Shown here piece by piece: positions 17,982-26,698 of a stretch of 64,000 nt of DNA. A program made the position numbers and the translations under genes. The notes beneath the pieces were generated by a model that ran no database searches, had not been told where the DNA came from, and saw nothing but the letters and a program-made list of their open reading frames with translations. How positions within the stretch are numbered: the stretch's first letter is position 1; every line of letters starts with the position of its first letter. This stretch comes from Bradyrhizobium sp. 190 (GTDB lineage Bacteria; Pseudomonadota; Alphaproteobacteria; Rhizobiales; Xanthobacteraceae), in NCBI RefSeq assembly GCF_023073415.1, contig NZ_JADPJL010000068.1, forward strand, positions 372,001 to 436,000. The letters are read 5' to 3'.

Positions 17982-19676
17982 TTGACCGACACCATCGATA
18001 GCTACGTCTCCGGCACCGCCGACGCGCCGCTGCTCGGCGACACCATCGGACGTTGCCTCGATCAGGCCGCCGCGCGCTGGGGCGATCGCGAGGCGCTGGT
18101 TTCGCCGAGCCATGACGTGCGCTGGACCTGGAAAGAGTTTGCCGAACGCGTCGAAGCGCTGGCGGCAGGCTTTCTCGCGCTCGGCCTGGAGCGCGGCGCG
18201 CGGATCGGGGTGTGGTCGCTCAATCGCCCGGAATGGACGCTGACGCAATTCGCCGCCGCCAAAGCGGGACTCATTCTCGTCACCATCAATCCCGCCTACC
18301 GCTTGAGCGAACTCGAATTCGCTTTGGCAAAAGTCGGCTGCGCCGCGATCGTCACCGCGACCGCCTTCAAGACCTCCAACTACATGGAGATGCTGAATAC
18401 GCTGCTGCCGGAACTCGCGGCCTCGCAGCCGGGCGAATTGCAGGCACAGCAGTTGCCGCAACTGCGCGCGGTGATCCAGATCGGCGGCCCCAAATCTCCG
18501 GGCACCATCGCCTTCGACGACGTGGCAAAGATGGGAGGCGCGCGGCACCGCGAGCAGCTTGCCGAACTCTCCAGGACGTTGCAATTCGACGATGCGGTGA
18601 ACATTCAATTCACCAGCGGCACCACGGGCTCGCCGAAGGGCGTGACGCTGACGCATCACAACATCCTCAACAACGGCTATTTCGTCGGCCGCGCGATGCG
18701 GCTGACGGAAAAGGACCGCATCTGCATTCCGGTGCCGCTCTATCACTGCTTTGGCATGGTGATGGGCAATCTCGCCTCCGTCACGCTCGGCGCGACCATG
18801 GTCTATCCCGGCGAAGGTTTTGATCCGCTGGCGACGCTGCAAACCATCGAGCGCGAAAAATGCACCGCGCTCTACGGCGTGCCGACCATGTTCATCGCCG
18901 AACTCGATCATCCCGAATTTGCGCGCTTCAACCTGAAATCGCTGCGCACCGGCATCATGGCGGGCGCGCCCTGCCCGATCGAGGTGATGAAGCGCGTCAA
19001 CAACGAGATGAACATGGGCGAGGTGACCATCGCCTATGGCATGACCGAGACGTCGCCGGTCAGTTTTCAGAGCTCGACCGACGATCCCTTGGAACGTCGG
19101 GTGTCGACCGTCGGCCGCATCCATCCGCATGTCGAGGTCAAGGTCGTCGATCTCGAGGGGCGCGTGGTGCCGCGCGGCGAACGCGGCGAACTCTGCACCC
19201 GCGGCTACAGCGTCATGCTGGGCTATTGGGACGAGGCTGAAAAGACCGCCGACGTGCTCGACGCGCAGGGGTGGATGCACACCGGCGACATCGCCATCAT
19301 CGACGCCGAGGGCTATTGCAACATCGTCGGCCGCATCAAGGACATGGTGATCCGCGGCGGCGAAAACCTCTATCCCAGAGAGATCGAGGAATTCCTCTAT
19401 CGCCATCCCAAAATCCAGGACGTGCAGATTTTTGGCGTCGCGGATGATCGCTACGGCGAAGAACTCTGCGCCTGGATCCGCACCCGGCCCGGCGAGACGC
19501 TCACCGCCGACGACGTCCGCGCCTTCTGCCAGGGCCAGATCGCCCACAACAAGATTCCGCGCTATGTCGAGTTCGTGGAAGAATTTCCGATGACGGTGAC
19601 GGGAAAGATCCAGAAGTTTTTGATGCGGGAAGCGGTGGAAGCGAAGCTGGGGCTGAAGGCGGCGAAGACGGCGTGA
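17982..19676 (+). CDS. AMP-binding fatty acyl-CoA synthetase (ACSF2/FadD-like)
   Basis: Activates a carboxylic acid to its acyl-CoA through an acyl-adenylate. From TTG 17982 the protein has 564 residues; GGAGAAACC lies just upstream, and the residues beginning TDTIDSYVSG match the usual start of the family. The P-loop-like adenylation motif FTSGTTGSPKGVTLTHHN is near residue 209. Other landmarks are YGMTETSPVS (about 348), the hinge region GWMHTGDIAIID, and GRIKDMVIRGGENLYPREIEEF. The catalytic lysine is in MTVTGKIQKFLMRE at the C-terminus. Medium- or branched-chain fatty acids are the likely substrates. The frame is open to 17919, but that extension overlaps a repeat. Confidence 0.92.
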   Translation: MTDTIDSYVSGTADAPLLGDTIGRCLDQAAARWGDREALVSPSHDVRWTWKEFAERVEALAAGFLALGLERGARIGVWSLNRPEWTLTQFAAAKAGLILVTINPAYRLSELEFALAKVGCAAIVTATAFKTSNYMEMLNTLLPELAASQPGELQAQQLPQLRAVIQIGGPKSPGTIAFDDVAKMGGARHREQLAELSRTLQFDDAVNIQFTSGTTGSPKGVTLTHHNILNNGYFVGRAMRLTEKDRICIPVPLYHCFGMVMGNLASVTLGATMVYPGEGFDPLATLQTIEREKCTALYGVPTMFIAELDHPEFARFNLKSLRTGIMAGAPCPIEVMKRVNNEMNMGEVTIAYGMTETSPVSFQSSTDDPLERRVSTVGRIHPHVEVKVVDLEGRVVPRGERGELCTRGYSVMLGYWDEAEKTADVLDAQGWMHTGDIAIIDAEGYCNIVGRIKDMVIRGGENLYPREIEEFLYRHPKIQDVQIFGVADDRYGEELCAWIRTRPGETLTADDVRAFCQGQIAHNKIPRYVEFVEEFPMTVTGKIQKFLMREAVEAKLGLKAAKTA

Positions 19677-20505
19677 AAAAGAAGGATGAGAGTGTCGCGC
19701 GGTTGCATGGCACGTACCCACCCCGCCTACACTCGTCGTCCCCCGCGAAGGCGGGGGATCCAGTACGCCGAGGCTTCTCGGTTCTATCACTCCTGTCTCT
19801 GGAATACTGGGTCACCCGCCCCAGTGCGCAATTGCGCACAAGGCGGGTGACGACAACTGTAGGTGCGGCGCGCTCGCATTCATCAAACGCACCTTCGCGA
19901 TCTCGCGGCGCATTCCGCCCGAGCTTTGCCCTTATCTTTCACGCCCTTGAGAAAAGAGGGCGCAGGGAAGACCGGGTGCGCGCTGCACCCGCGGTCTCGT
20001 GTGCAATTGCGCACAAAGAACGCGCACACGAGCATACAGGTCCAGCGGAGAGCATCCGGCCTTCCCTGCGCAATGGTTTTACGGCGTACTTCGTGATCTC
20101 CCCGGTGTGCGAATTCCTTTAGCCACCGTCATCCGCGGATTGATGGATGGGGCCTGCCCGGTCGGGCCGGCACATCCTCCGCGGACTTGACACCAGCAAC
20201 GGGTGCCAGGACCACACGACTTGGCCGTACGCTTCAGCGCCGTTCGTCTGCGTGCCGTCTCTTCGCTCACGGACTCAGAGAGCCCGCCCTGCGACGACGT
20301 CTGCGCGCCCGACGCTGCCGCGTCCACCGCACCCCGCCCCGTTTAGTGACGATCGCGAAACGCCCCTCTGTGGGGGACGGGATGGCGGAAGTTGTAGGAA
20401 TGATTCGGGGGAAACGAGAAGCGGACTATTTTTGCGGGAGATCGCTTTTTGATTTGCGCCGTCGGGCAAATCAATGCTGGGGCGCGACGATGGCTAAGCG
20501 ATATC
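19677..20505. repeat. Gene-free composite of Bradyrhizobium repeats
   Basis: About 830 bp with no supported gene. The left part (about 19730-19855) is the CCCCGCGAAGGCGGGGGATCC / GTCACCCGCC...GGCGGGTGAC double-hairpin repeat, also found at 49305-49437. The middle and right part (about 19945-20495) looks like one long repeat unit with hairpins. It includes CTCGTGTGC...GCACACGAG (about 19996-20032), a stretch CATCCGCGGATTGATGG, and a GATTTGCGCCGTCGGGCAAATC hairpin near 20451-20472. Short open frames on both strands are chance frames in the repeat. Confidence 0.65.
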
Positions 20506-20985
20506 TCAGTCCCGCTGCACCCTCGGACCAATAAATTGGATTATCTCGTCCGCAGAGTAGGCGCTTGGCATCTGCTGGCCCGGCGCGAGCTTTAAGACTC
20601 GGATGTGGACGTCTTGGCCCGGCTTGATGATGTTGTCGACGTATCCCGGCGACCTCGTCGTATAGGCCGTATTGCCGCTGAATGTGGTTGTACTCGTTCC
20701 GGGCATGACGATCGTGTCAGAGGTAGTTGCATCAGCGGCGCTGATTATAGCGAAATGTGTTGCGCCCGCGGCCTTCGTGATTTCGGCGGCCTTCAGGAGA
20801 GCGTAATCCTGAATCGTCGTGGAGCGAGTATTTCCATTCCCGCGCGCGGCGATACGATAGGTGTCTTTGGTGATCTGCTCTGCTGAGACGCCGCCCGTAA
20901 AGCCCATCTCCTGATATTTCGTGCCGCAGCCGGCCAGCAACAAGCAAACCGTGACGACGAGCGTTATTGTTCTAGATGCACGCAC
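20506..20985 (-). CDS. Small lipoprotein (CC0125/CC1285-like)
   Basis: A 159-residue secreted lipoprotein. The N-terminus has a type II signal peptide with lipobox LLAGC, so Cys20 is the predicted lipidation site. The mature part has YQEMGFTGGVSAEQITKDTYRI followed by a Thr/Ser-rich middle segment (ATTSDTIVMPGTSTTTFSG). The N-terminal TGGVSAEQI-TYRI-ARGN-LLKAAEITKAAG pattern matches small alphaproteobacterial envelope lipoproteins typified by Caulobacter CC0125/CC1285. Function is unknown. It is transcribed towards the repeat island. Confidence 0.8.
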   Translation of the reverse strand: MRASRTITLVVTVCLLLAGCGTKYQEMGFTGGVSAEQITKDTYRIAARGNGNTRSTTIQDYALLKAAEITKAAGATHFAIISAADATTSDTIVMPGTSTTTFSGNTAYTTRSPGYVDNIIKPGQDVHIRVLKLAPGQQMPSAYSADEIIQFIGPRVQRD

Positions 20986-21192
20986 TTGACGTATCCCCCT
21001 ACCCAGCTGGATTTATTCGCAACCGAGGGACGAGATCAAGCAAAATGGCGACGCAAGGCTGCTTACACAAAGGCGGATGCCGATGGAAGTTCAAGCGCGA
21101 TTCGTCAGCAGACGTATCAACATCCTCAACCGGCGGTAGCGCAACCTTGTTCCGGCCGCTCTGGCCACGGGCAGGGCGAGGTCGAGCAAGCC

Positions 21193-22194
21193 CTACACCG
21201 GCAACCCATTCTGCTTCGCCAGATCCTTCAACGACACTTGCGGCCGCGCGCCGATGTGCTGGATCACTTCGGCCGCGGCCAGCGCGCCGAGGCGGCCGGC
21301 GGCTTCATAACCGGCGTTGCGGACGAGGCCGAACAGGAAGCCGGCGGCGAACAAGTCGCCGGCGCCGGTGGTATCAACGAGCTTTTGAATCGGGAACGCG
21401 GGCACTGCGGTGACGCCATCCTTCGCCGCAACCACGCAGCCCTTCTCGCTGCGGGTGACGACGGCGAGTTTCGTATCCGCGCGCAACTGCTTCAGCGCGG
21501 CCTCGAAATCCGAGGTCTGGTACAGCGAATGCAGCTCGGCCTCGTTGGCGAACACGAGATCGACGGTGCCTTTGCGCATCAGGTCGAGAAACTCGTCACG
21601 ATAACGATCGACGCAGAAGGAATCCGACAGGGTCAGCGCCGCCTGGCGGCCGGCGCCGTGCGCAATGCCAGCGGCCTTGACGAAGGCTTCCTTGGCGTTT
21701 TTGGGATCCCAGAGATAGCCTTCGAGATAGACGATGCGGGAGGCCGCGATCTGCGCTTCATCGATGTCGGAGGGCCCAAGATCCTGCGCGGCGCCGAGAT
21801 AGGTGTTCATGGTGCGCTCGCCGTCCGGCGTCACCAGGATGTAGGAGCAGCCGGTGGCGGGGCCGCTTTCCGCCGCCTTCGTCTCGAAGGCCGCGCCGGC
21901 GGCGCGGATGTCGTGGGTGTAGAGCCCGCCGATCTGGTCGTTCTTGACCTTGCCGATGAAGGCCGCGCGGGCGCCGAAACTGGCAAGGCCGACGATGGTG
22001 TTGGCCCCCGAGCCGCCGCTCATCTCGGTCGCCGGGCCCATCTCCTTGTAGATCGCGGCGGCGCGGGCCTCGTCGATCAGCGCCATGCCGCCCTTGGTCA
22101 TGCCGTGGCGGGCGAGAAAGCCCTCGTCGGTCTGCACCAGCACGTCGAAAATCGCATTGCCGATCCCGAGAACGTCGTATTTTGCGTCAGTCAT
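21193..22194 (-). CDS. PfkB-family carbohydrate kinase, adenosine kinase-like
   Basis: A 333-residue ribokinase-fold kinase, probably adenosine kinase (adenosine to AMP). Family features are ALGIGNAIFDV-type N-terminal strand (YDVLGIGNAIFDVLVQ), the substrate lid region MSGGSGANTIVGLASFG (about 58-74), and the C-terminal PfkB signature DTTGAGDLFAAGFLFG (about 278). The DTTGAGD motif holds the catalytic Asp and the anion hole. It is a single gene, divergent from murJ. Ribokinase or 2-keto-3-deoxygluconate kinase are less likely given the N-terminal pattern. Confidence 0.88.
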   Translation of the reverse strand: MTDAKYDVLGIGNAIFDVLVQTDEGFLARHGMTKGGMALIDEARAAAIYKEMGPATEMSGGSGANTIVGLASFGARAAFIGKVKNDQIGGLYTHDIRAAGAAFETKAAESGPATGCSYILVTPDGERTMNTYLGAAQDLGPSDIDEAQIAASRIVYLEGYLWDPKNAKEAFVKAAGIAHGAGRQAALTLSDSFCVDRYRDEFLDLMRKGTVDLVFANEAELHSLYQTSDFEAALKQLRADTKLAVVTRSEKGCVVAAKDGVTAVPAFPIQKLVDTTGAGDLFAAGFLFGLVRNAGYEAAGRLGALAAAEVIQHIGARPQVSLKDLAKQNGLPV

Positions 22195-22315
22195 TCGTTG
22201 CGTCCTGTTTTAAGGCTGTTTGCGCGAATAAGCCGGGCGCGGCCAAGAAGGCTGCGGCCTACCAGATCGGCCCCGCGCCAGCAAGGGAAGCGGGGCCGCG
22301 CGTTCCGCTCGCCTG

Positions 22316-22391
22316 TGTCCCGGCCATCCACGTCTTCGTCGCTGAGAGACCGTAAAGACGTGGATGCCCGGCACAAGGCCGGGCATGACGG
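22316..22391. repeat. Inverted repeat upstream of murJ
   Basis: CCATCCACGTCTT and AAGACGTGGATGCCCGG form a hairpin, with a second small stem CCGGCACAAGGCCGG. It is a typical Bradyrhizobium dispersed element, placed between the kinase and murJ promoters. It ends about 28 bp before the murJ start. Confidence 0.7.
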
Positions 22392-22418
22392 GTTATGGAC
22401 TGCTATACAGCCCCTCCA

Positions 22419-23963
22419 ATGATCCGCTCCTTTCTCACGGTCTCCTCGGGAACGCTAGCGTCGCGGCTGCTTGGATTCGCGCGCGATTCCATGCTGGCGG
22501 CGCTGCTCGGCGCGGGCGCCGTCGCGGATGCATTCCTGGCGGCGTTTCAGCTCGTCAATGTTGTCAGGCGGCTGTTGACCGAGGGCGGGCTGAACGCGGC
22601 GCTGGTGCCGGCATGGCTGCGGGTGCGCGAAACCGATGGGGCTGTGGCCGCGGCGGCGTTTGCGGGGCGCGTGCTCGGCACGGTGACAACAGCGCTGATC
22701 GCAGCCACAGCGGTGCTCGTGCTGGCGATGCCGCTCGTCATTGCGGCGCTGGCGCCGGGATTTTCGGGGCGCGAGACGCTGCAGCTCGCCACCGGCAATG
22801 CCCGCCTGATGCTGCCGTACCTCGCCTTTGCAGGGCCAGTGACCGTGATGATGGCGCTGCTGAATGCGCAAGGCCGCTTCGCGCTGACGGCGTTTTCGCC
22901 GCTGCTGTTCAACATCGCGCTGATCGCGGTGATGGTTGTCCTGCTCGCCATACGGCCGGATGCGGTGCAAGCCGCGCAAATCGTCGCCGCGACCACAGGC
23001 ATTGCCGGACTGTTACAGCTATCGGTGCTGGTGCTGCGCCGTGGCGGCAACATCGCCGCCCCCTTGCGGATTTCGTTTGATCCGGAAATCCGCGGCTTTC
23101 TCGCCAAGGCCGCACCGGGCATGATGGCGTCGAGCGCGCCGCAGCTACTGATGGTCGCCGGCGCGATCATCGCATCTTCCTCGCCGTCGGCGGTGTCGTG
23201 GCTCTATTTCGCCAACCGCCTGGTCGAACTGCCGCTCGGCATTGTCGGCGTCGCCATGGGCACGGTGCTGATCCCGGAATTGACGCGCGCGGTGCGGGCG
23301 GAGGATCGCACCGCCGTCGCGCATGCGGAATCGCGCGGCCTCGAACTTGCCGTTGGGCTGGCGCTGCCGGCCACGCTCGGGCTGATGGTGCTGAGCGAGC
23401 CGATCGTGCGGCTGTTGTTCGAGCACGGCGCCTTCACCGCGGATGATACCGCGGCGACGGCGCGCGCGCTGATGTGGCTGACATTGGCGCTGCCCGCGCA
23501 TGTGCTGGTGAAGGCGCTGTCACCGGCGTTCTTCGCGCGCGAAGATACGATGACGCCGCTGGTTTCAGCGCTAAAGGGCGTGGTGCTGGCGATCGCGGCG
23601 GCCTTTCTGCTCAGCCATTGGTACGGCACTGAGGGCATCGCGGCGGCGATTGCGCTCGGCGCGTGGAGCATGGCGTTCAGCCTGATCCGCCGCGGCGCGC
23701 AGACGTTTGGATTTTCGATCGATATGGAAGCGCGACGGCGGCTGCCGCGCATCGCGCTATCCGCGCTCGCCATGGGCGCGCTGCTGTGGCTGGCGACACG
23801 GTCGCTGCCGGCCCTCACCTCAGGCGCGCACGGGTTTGTGCAGGCCGTCCTGCTGCTGGCCGTGATTGCGGCGGGAATTGCGATTTATGGCCTGCTCTTA
23901 AGGCTTTTCGGCGTCACCGGCTGGCGCGACGCGGTTAACGCCGTCAGGCAAACAAAGGGCTAG
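22419..23963 (+). CDS. murJ: Murein biosynthesis integral membrane protein MurJ (lipid II flippase)
   Basis: Flips lipid II across the inner membrane for peptidoglycan polymerisation. From ATG 22419 the protein has 514 residues with about 14 hydrophobic helices of the MOP superfamily. Typical sequences are SGTLASRLLGFARDSMLAA at the N-terminus, FRRLLTEGGLNAALVP-like VRRLLTEGGLNAALVP (about 47), and VLIPELTRAVRAED in the middle. The ending VTGWRDAVNAVR is typical of alphaproteobacterial members. In many relatives it is cotranscribed with trpS, which follows here after 80 bp on the same strand. Confidence 0.94.
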   Translation: MIRSFLTVSSGTLASRLLGFARDSMLAALLGAGAVADAFLAAFQLVNVVRRLLTEGGLNAALVPAWLRVRETDGAVAAAAFAGRVLGTVTTALIAATAVLVLAMPLVIAALAPGFSGRETLQLATGNARLMLPYLAFAGPVTVMMALLNAQGRFALTAFSPLLFNIALIAVMVVLLAIRPDAVQAAQIVAATTGIAGLLQLSVLVLRRGGNIAAPLRISFDPEIRGFLAKAAPGMMASSAPQLLMVAGAIIASSSPSAVSWLYFANRLVELPLGIVGVAMGTVLIPELTRAVRAEDRTAVAHAESRGLELAVGLALPATLGLMVLSEPIVRLLFEHGAFTADDTAATARALMWLTLALPAHVLVKALSPAFFAREDTMTPLVSALKGVVLAIAAAFLLSHWYGTEGIAAAIALGAWSMAFSLIRRGAQTFGFSIDMEARRRLPRIALSALAMGALLWLATRSLPALTSGAHGFVQAVLLLAVIAAGIAIYGLLLRLFGVTGWRDAVNAVRQTKG

Positions 23964-24043
23964 CAGCTTGCGCTGACAGCCCCTGCGTGGCAAACGACAG
24001 CGCGAAATAGGCATCCGATTTGGGATCCTTGGGGAAGCTGGCT

Positions 24044-25096
24044 ATGGCTTTTGTTGAAAAAGTATTTTCGGGCGTCCAGCCGACGGGCAATCTGCATCTC
24101 GGCAATTACCTCGGCGCGATCGTCAACTTCGTGAAGATGCAGGAAACCCATGACTGCATCTATTGCGTCGTCGACATGCACGCGATCACGCAAGGCGTCG
24201 ACGTCTGGGGCGGCCCGGCCGAGCTCGCCCGCAACACCCGCGAGGTTACGGCAGCCTTCATCGCCGCCGGCATCGATCCGAAGAAGCACATCGTGTTCAA
24301 CCAGAGCCAGGTCGCCGGCCATGCCGAACTGACCTGGATCTTCAACTGCGTCGCGCGGGTCGGCTGGCTCAGCCGCATGACCCAGTTCAAGGAGAAGGCC
24401 GGCAAGGATCGCGAGAACGCGTCGGTGGGTCTCTATGACTATCCGGTGCTTATGGCGGCCGACATCCTGCTGTATCGCGCCACGCATGTGCCTGTCGGCG
24501 AGGACCAGAAGCAGCATCTGGAGCTGTCGCGCGACATCGCGCAGAAATTCAACAATGACTTTGCCGATTCGATCCGCAGTCACGGCTCCAATGACGGATT
24601 GTTCTTTCCGCAGCCTGAACCGCTGATCATGGGTCCCGCGACGCGGGTGATGAGCCTGCGCGACGGCACCAAGAAAATGTCGAAGTCGGATGCGTCGGAC
24701 AATTCGCGGATCAACCTGACCGACGACGCGGATACCATCGCGCAAAAGATCCGCAAGGCGAAGACCGATCCGGAACCGCTGCCGTCGGAAGAAAAGGGCC
24801 TGGAGAGCCGGCCCGAGGCCGACAACCTCGTCGGCATCTACGCGGCGCTTTCCGAGCGCAGCAAGGCCGACGTTTTGAAGGAATTCGGCGGCGGGCAGTT
24901 CTCCAGCTTCAAGAACGCGCTGGTGGAACTTTGCGTGACAAAACTCGCGCCGATCGCTTCCGAGATGAAGCGGCTGGTCGCCGACCCCGGCCATGTCGAC
25001 AAGATCCTGATCGACGGCGCCGACCGCGCCCGCGTGATCGCCGATGAAACCATGCGTGCGGCCAGGGATATCGTCGGTTTCATCCGAAAGCGGTAG
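24044..25096 (+). CDS. trpS: Tryptophan--tRNA ligase
   Basis: Class I aminoacyl-tRNA synthetase charging tRNA(Trp). From ATG 24044 there are 350 residues. The HIGH-type motif is in SGVQPTGNLHLGNYLGA (about 9-25). The KMSKS motif is exact in GTKKMSKSDASD (near 210). The C-terminal helical anticodon-recognition part ends in DIVGFIRKR. An upstream in-frame ATG (24020) would add eight residues that are not conserved. It lies downstream of murJ, as in relatives. Confidence 0.97.
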   Translation: MAFVEKVFSGVQPTGNLHLGNYLGAIVNFVKMQETHDCIYCVVDMHAITQGVDVWGGPAELARNTREVTAAFIAAGIDPKKHIVFNQSQVAGHAELTWIFNCVARVGWLSRMTQFKEKAGKDRENASVGLYDYPVLMAADILLYRATHVPVGEDQKQHLELSRDIAQKFNNDFADSIRSHGSNDGLFFPQPEPLIMGPATRVMSLRDGTKKMSKSDASDNSRINLTDDADTIAQKIRKAKTDPEPLPSEEKGLESRPEADNLVGIYAALSERSKADVLKEFGGGQFSSFKNALVELCVTKLAPIASEMKRLVADPGHVDKILIDGADRARVIADETMRAARDIVGFIRKR

Positions 25097-25117
25097 AACG
25101 TATCCGAGGTGGTGTTC

Positions 25118-25271
25118 ACCCTCCCCTGGAGGGGGAGGGTCGGCTCGCATGAGCGCAGCGAAATGCGAGACGGGGTGGGGTGACAGTCTCTCAACTCGGG
25201 CACTGATCGAAACGAGAGACCGTCACCCCACCCCGCCGCTTCGCGTCGACCCTCCCCCTCCAGGGGAGGGT
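25118..25271. repeat. Long inverted repeat (CACCCTCCCCTGGAGGGGGAGGGTCG family)
   Basis: The outer arms CCCTCCCCTGGAGGGGGAGGG and CCCTCCCCCTCCAGGGGAGGG and the inner arms GGGGTGGGGTGACAG / GTCACCCCACCCC are reverse complements. They could fold into a long cruciform or an mRNA hairpin after trpS. A short related piece is at about 17909-17930. Confidence 0.85.
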
Positions 25272-25371
25272 AAGATTCCATCGCCGCGAGATTGAGGAAC
25301 AGCGACGCCGCTTGTCGAAGGCGGCTGCGCCGTGGCAGCATGCGTCGGTTTGGCGCAGCACCGGGACATGC

Positions 25372-25866
25372 ATGACCACCCAGCGACGAAGCTACGAGAC
25401 GGGTCACAAGCCAAAATGCCTTGTCATCGTTGACGACACCGCGGAATGGGACCGCGCGGTGTATTACGCCAGCCGCTGGGCCGTCCGCGTCGGCGGCGGC
25501 GTGGTGATGCTGCGCATCATCGCCATCGAGGACCAGAACCAGCAATGGCTGGGAGTGGCCGATTTGATGCGCGCCGAGGCCGAGGACGCCGCCAACGAGG
25601 CGCTCGACCGCGCTTCGGGGCGCGCGAACGGCATTGCCGCGATCACGCCGGAGCGGGTGATTCGCGAGGGCGACCCGACCACTCAGATCCTCGACGTGAT
25701 CGACAAGGACGTCGATATTTCAATGCTGGTGCTGGCGGCCAATCCAGGCCCCGAGGGCCCGGGGCCGCTGATCTCCATGATGGCCCAGGTCGCAGGCTCA
25801 TTCCCGATTCCGGTCGTCATCGTGCCCGGCGATCTCAGCGATTCCGACATCGATGGCCTGTCTTAG
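25372..25866 (+). CDS. Universal stress protein (UspA family)
   Basis: A 164-residue single-domain USP-fold protein. The N-terminal strand CLVIVDDTAEWDRAVYYASRWA is the usual start of the domain, and the C-terminal region has the nucleotide-loop-like GPLISMMAQVAGSFPIPVVIVPG. The motif is shifted from the strict G-x2-G-x9-G-S/T of ATP-binding members, so ATP binding is uncertain. A further upstream in-frame start would add 20 non-conserved residues overlapping the repeat region. It precedes the Nfu gene by about 115 bp. Confidence 0.88.
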   Translation: MTTQRRSYETGHKPKCLVIVDDTAEWDRAVYYASRWAVRVGGGVVMLRIIAIEDQNQQWLGVADLMRAEAEDAANEALDRASGRANGIAAITPERVIREGDPTTQILDVIDKDVDISMLVLAANPGPEGPGPLISMMAQVAGSFPIPVVIVPGDLSDSDIDGLS

Positions 25867-25982
25867 GGCTTGATCCATCTAGAGAATTACTGATTTAGCC
25901 CCCTTGATCGTGCGCGCCCCGTCGCCATCTGCTATGGAGACCCCACGCGCCGGCCTTGAACCGGCGACGCCGGAGAGAACCA

Positions 25983-26552
25983 ATGTTCATTCAGACTGAA
26001 GCCACGCCCAATCCCGCCACCCTGAAATTCATTCCGGGCCGTACCGTGCTCGACACGGGCACGATCGAATTCGCCAACCGCGAAGCCGCCGCCCGCTCGC
26101 CGCTTGCCGAGCGACTGTTCGACGTGCCCGGCGTGTCCGGCGTCTTCTACGGCTACGATTTCGTCACCGTGACCAAGGCGGATGGCGACTGGCAGCACCT
26201 CAAGCCCGCGATCCTCGGCGCCATCATGGAGCATTACATGTCCGGCGCGCCGCTTCTGGCGGACGGGACTGCCGGCAATGATGAGGCGGCGGATGAGGAA
26301 GGCGAGTTCTTCAACGAAGCCGACGCCGATACGGTCGCGACCATCAAGGACCTGATCGAGACGCGGGTGCGGCCGGCAGTGGCCAATGACGGTGGCGACA
26401 TCACCTTCCGCGGCTTCAAGGACGGCGTCGTCTACCTCAACATGAAGGGCTCCTGCGCAGGCTGCCCGTCATCGACGGCGACACTGCAGCACGGCATCCA
26501 GAATCTGCTGAAGCATTTCGTGCCCGACGTGGTCGAAGTCCGGCCGATGTAA
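25983..26552 (+). CDS. NifU-like iron-sulfur scaffold/carrier (Nfu)
   Basis: Iron-sulfur cluster carrier delivering clusters to apo-proteins in the cytosol. The 189-residue protein has an N-terminal Nfu_N domain (MFIQTEATPNPATLKFIPG) and a C-terminal NifU domain starting at ATIKDLIETRVRPAVANDGGD. The cluster-binding pair is in KGSCAGCPSS (Cys near 157 and 160). An acidic linker joins the domains. ATG 25983 follows GGAGAG. It is an A-type/Nfu delivery protein, not the nitrogenase NifU, because the IscU-like domain is absent. Confidence 0.95.
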   Translation: MFIQTEATPNPATLKFIPGRTVLDTGTIEFANREAAARSPLAERLFDVPGVSGVFYGYDFVTVTKADGDWQHLKPAILGAIMEHYMSGAPLLADGTAGNDEAADEEGEFFNEADADTVATIKDLIETRVRPAVANDGGDITFRGFKDGVVYLNMKGSCAGCPSSTATLQHGIQNLLKHFVPDVVEVRPM

Positions 26553-26560
26553 GTTGGTGC

Positions 26561-26690
26561 CGTAGGGTGGGCAAAGGCGCGCTTCGCGCCGTGCCCACCA
26601 TCATTTACCCGCATAGTCAGATGGTGGGCACCCGGAGCCTGTCATCGGGCGCGCATTCGCGCGACCCGGTGGCTTTGCCCACCCTACGAA
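26561..26690. repeat. Inverted repeat, CGTAGGGTGGGCAAAGGCGCG family, copy 1
   Basis: The left arm CGTAGGGTGGGCAAAG and the right arm CTTTGCCCACCCTACG enclose a second palindrome, GTGCCCACCAT...ATGGTGGGCAC. It lies in the convergent spacer between the Nfu gene and the chemoreceptor gene. A second copy is at 63192-63289. Confidence 0.85.
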
Positions 26691-26698
26691 GCTTCCCA

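Noticed and set aside
16806..19790. Very long open frame on the minus strand (994 codons) opposite the serine hydrolase and acyl-CoA synthetase
   Set aside because: It is antisense to two recognisable genes and has no family similarity. Long antisense frames are common in GC-rich coding DNA.
19677..20505. Possible insertion sequence or CRISPR locus
   Set aside because: No transposase or integrase frame, no regularly spaced repeats and no cas genes. It is a composite of dispersed intergenic elements.
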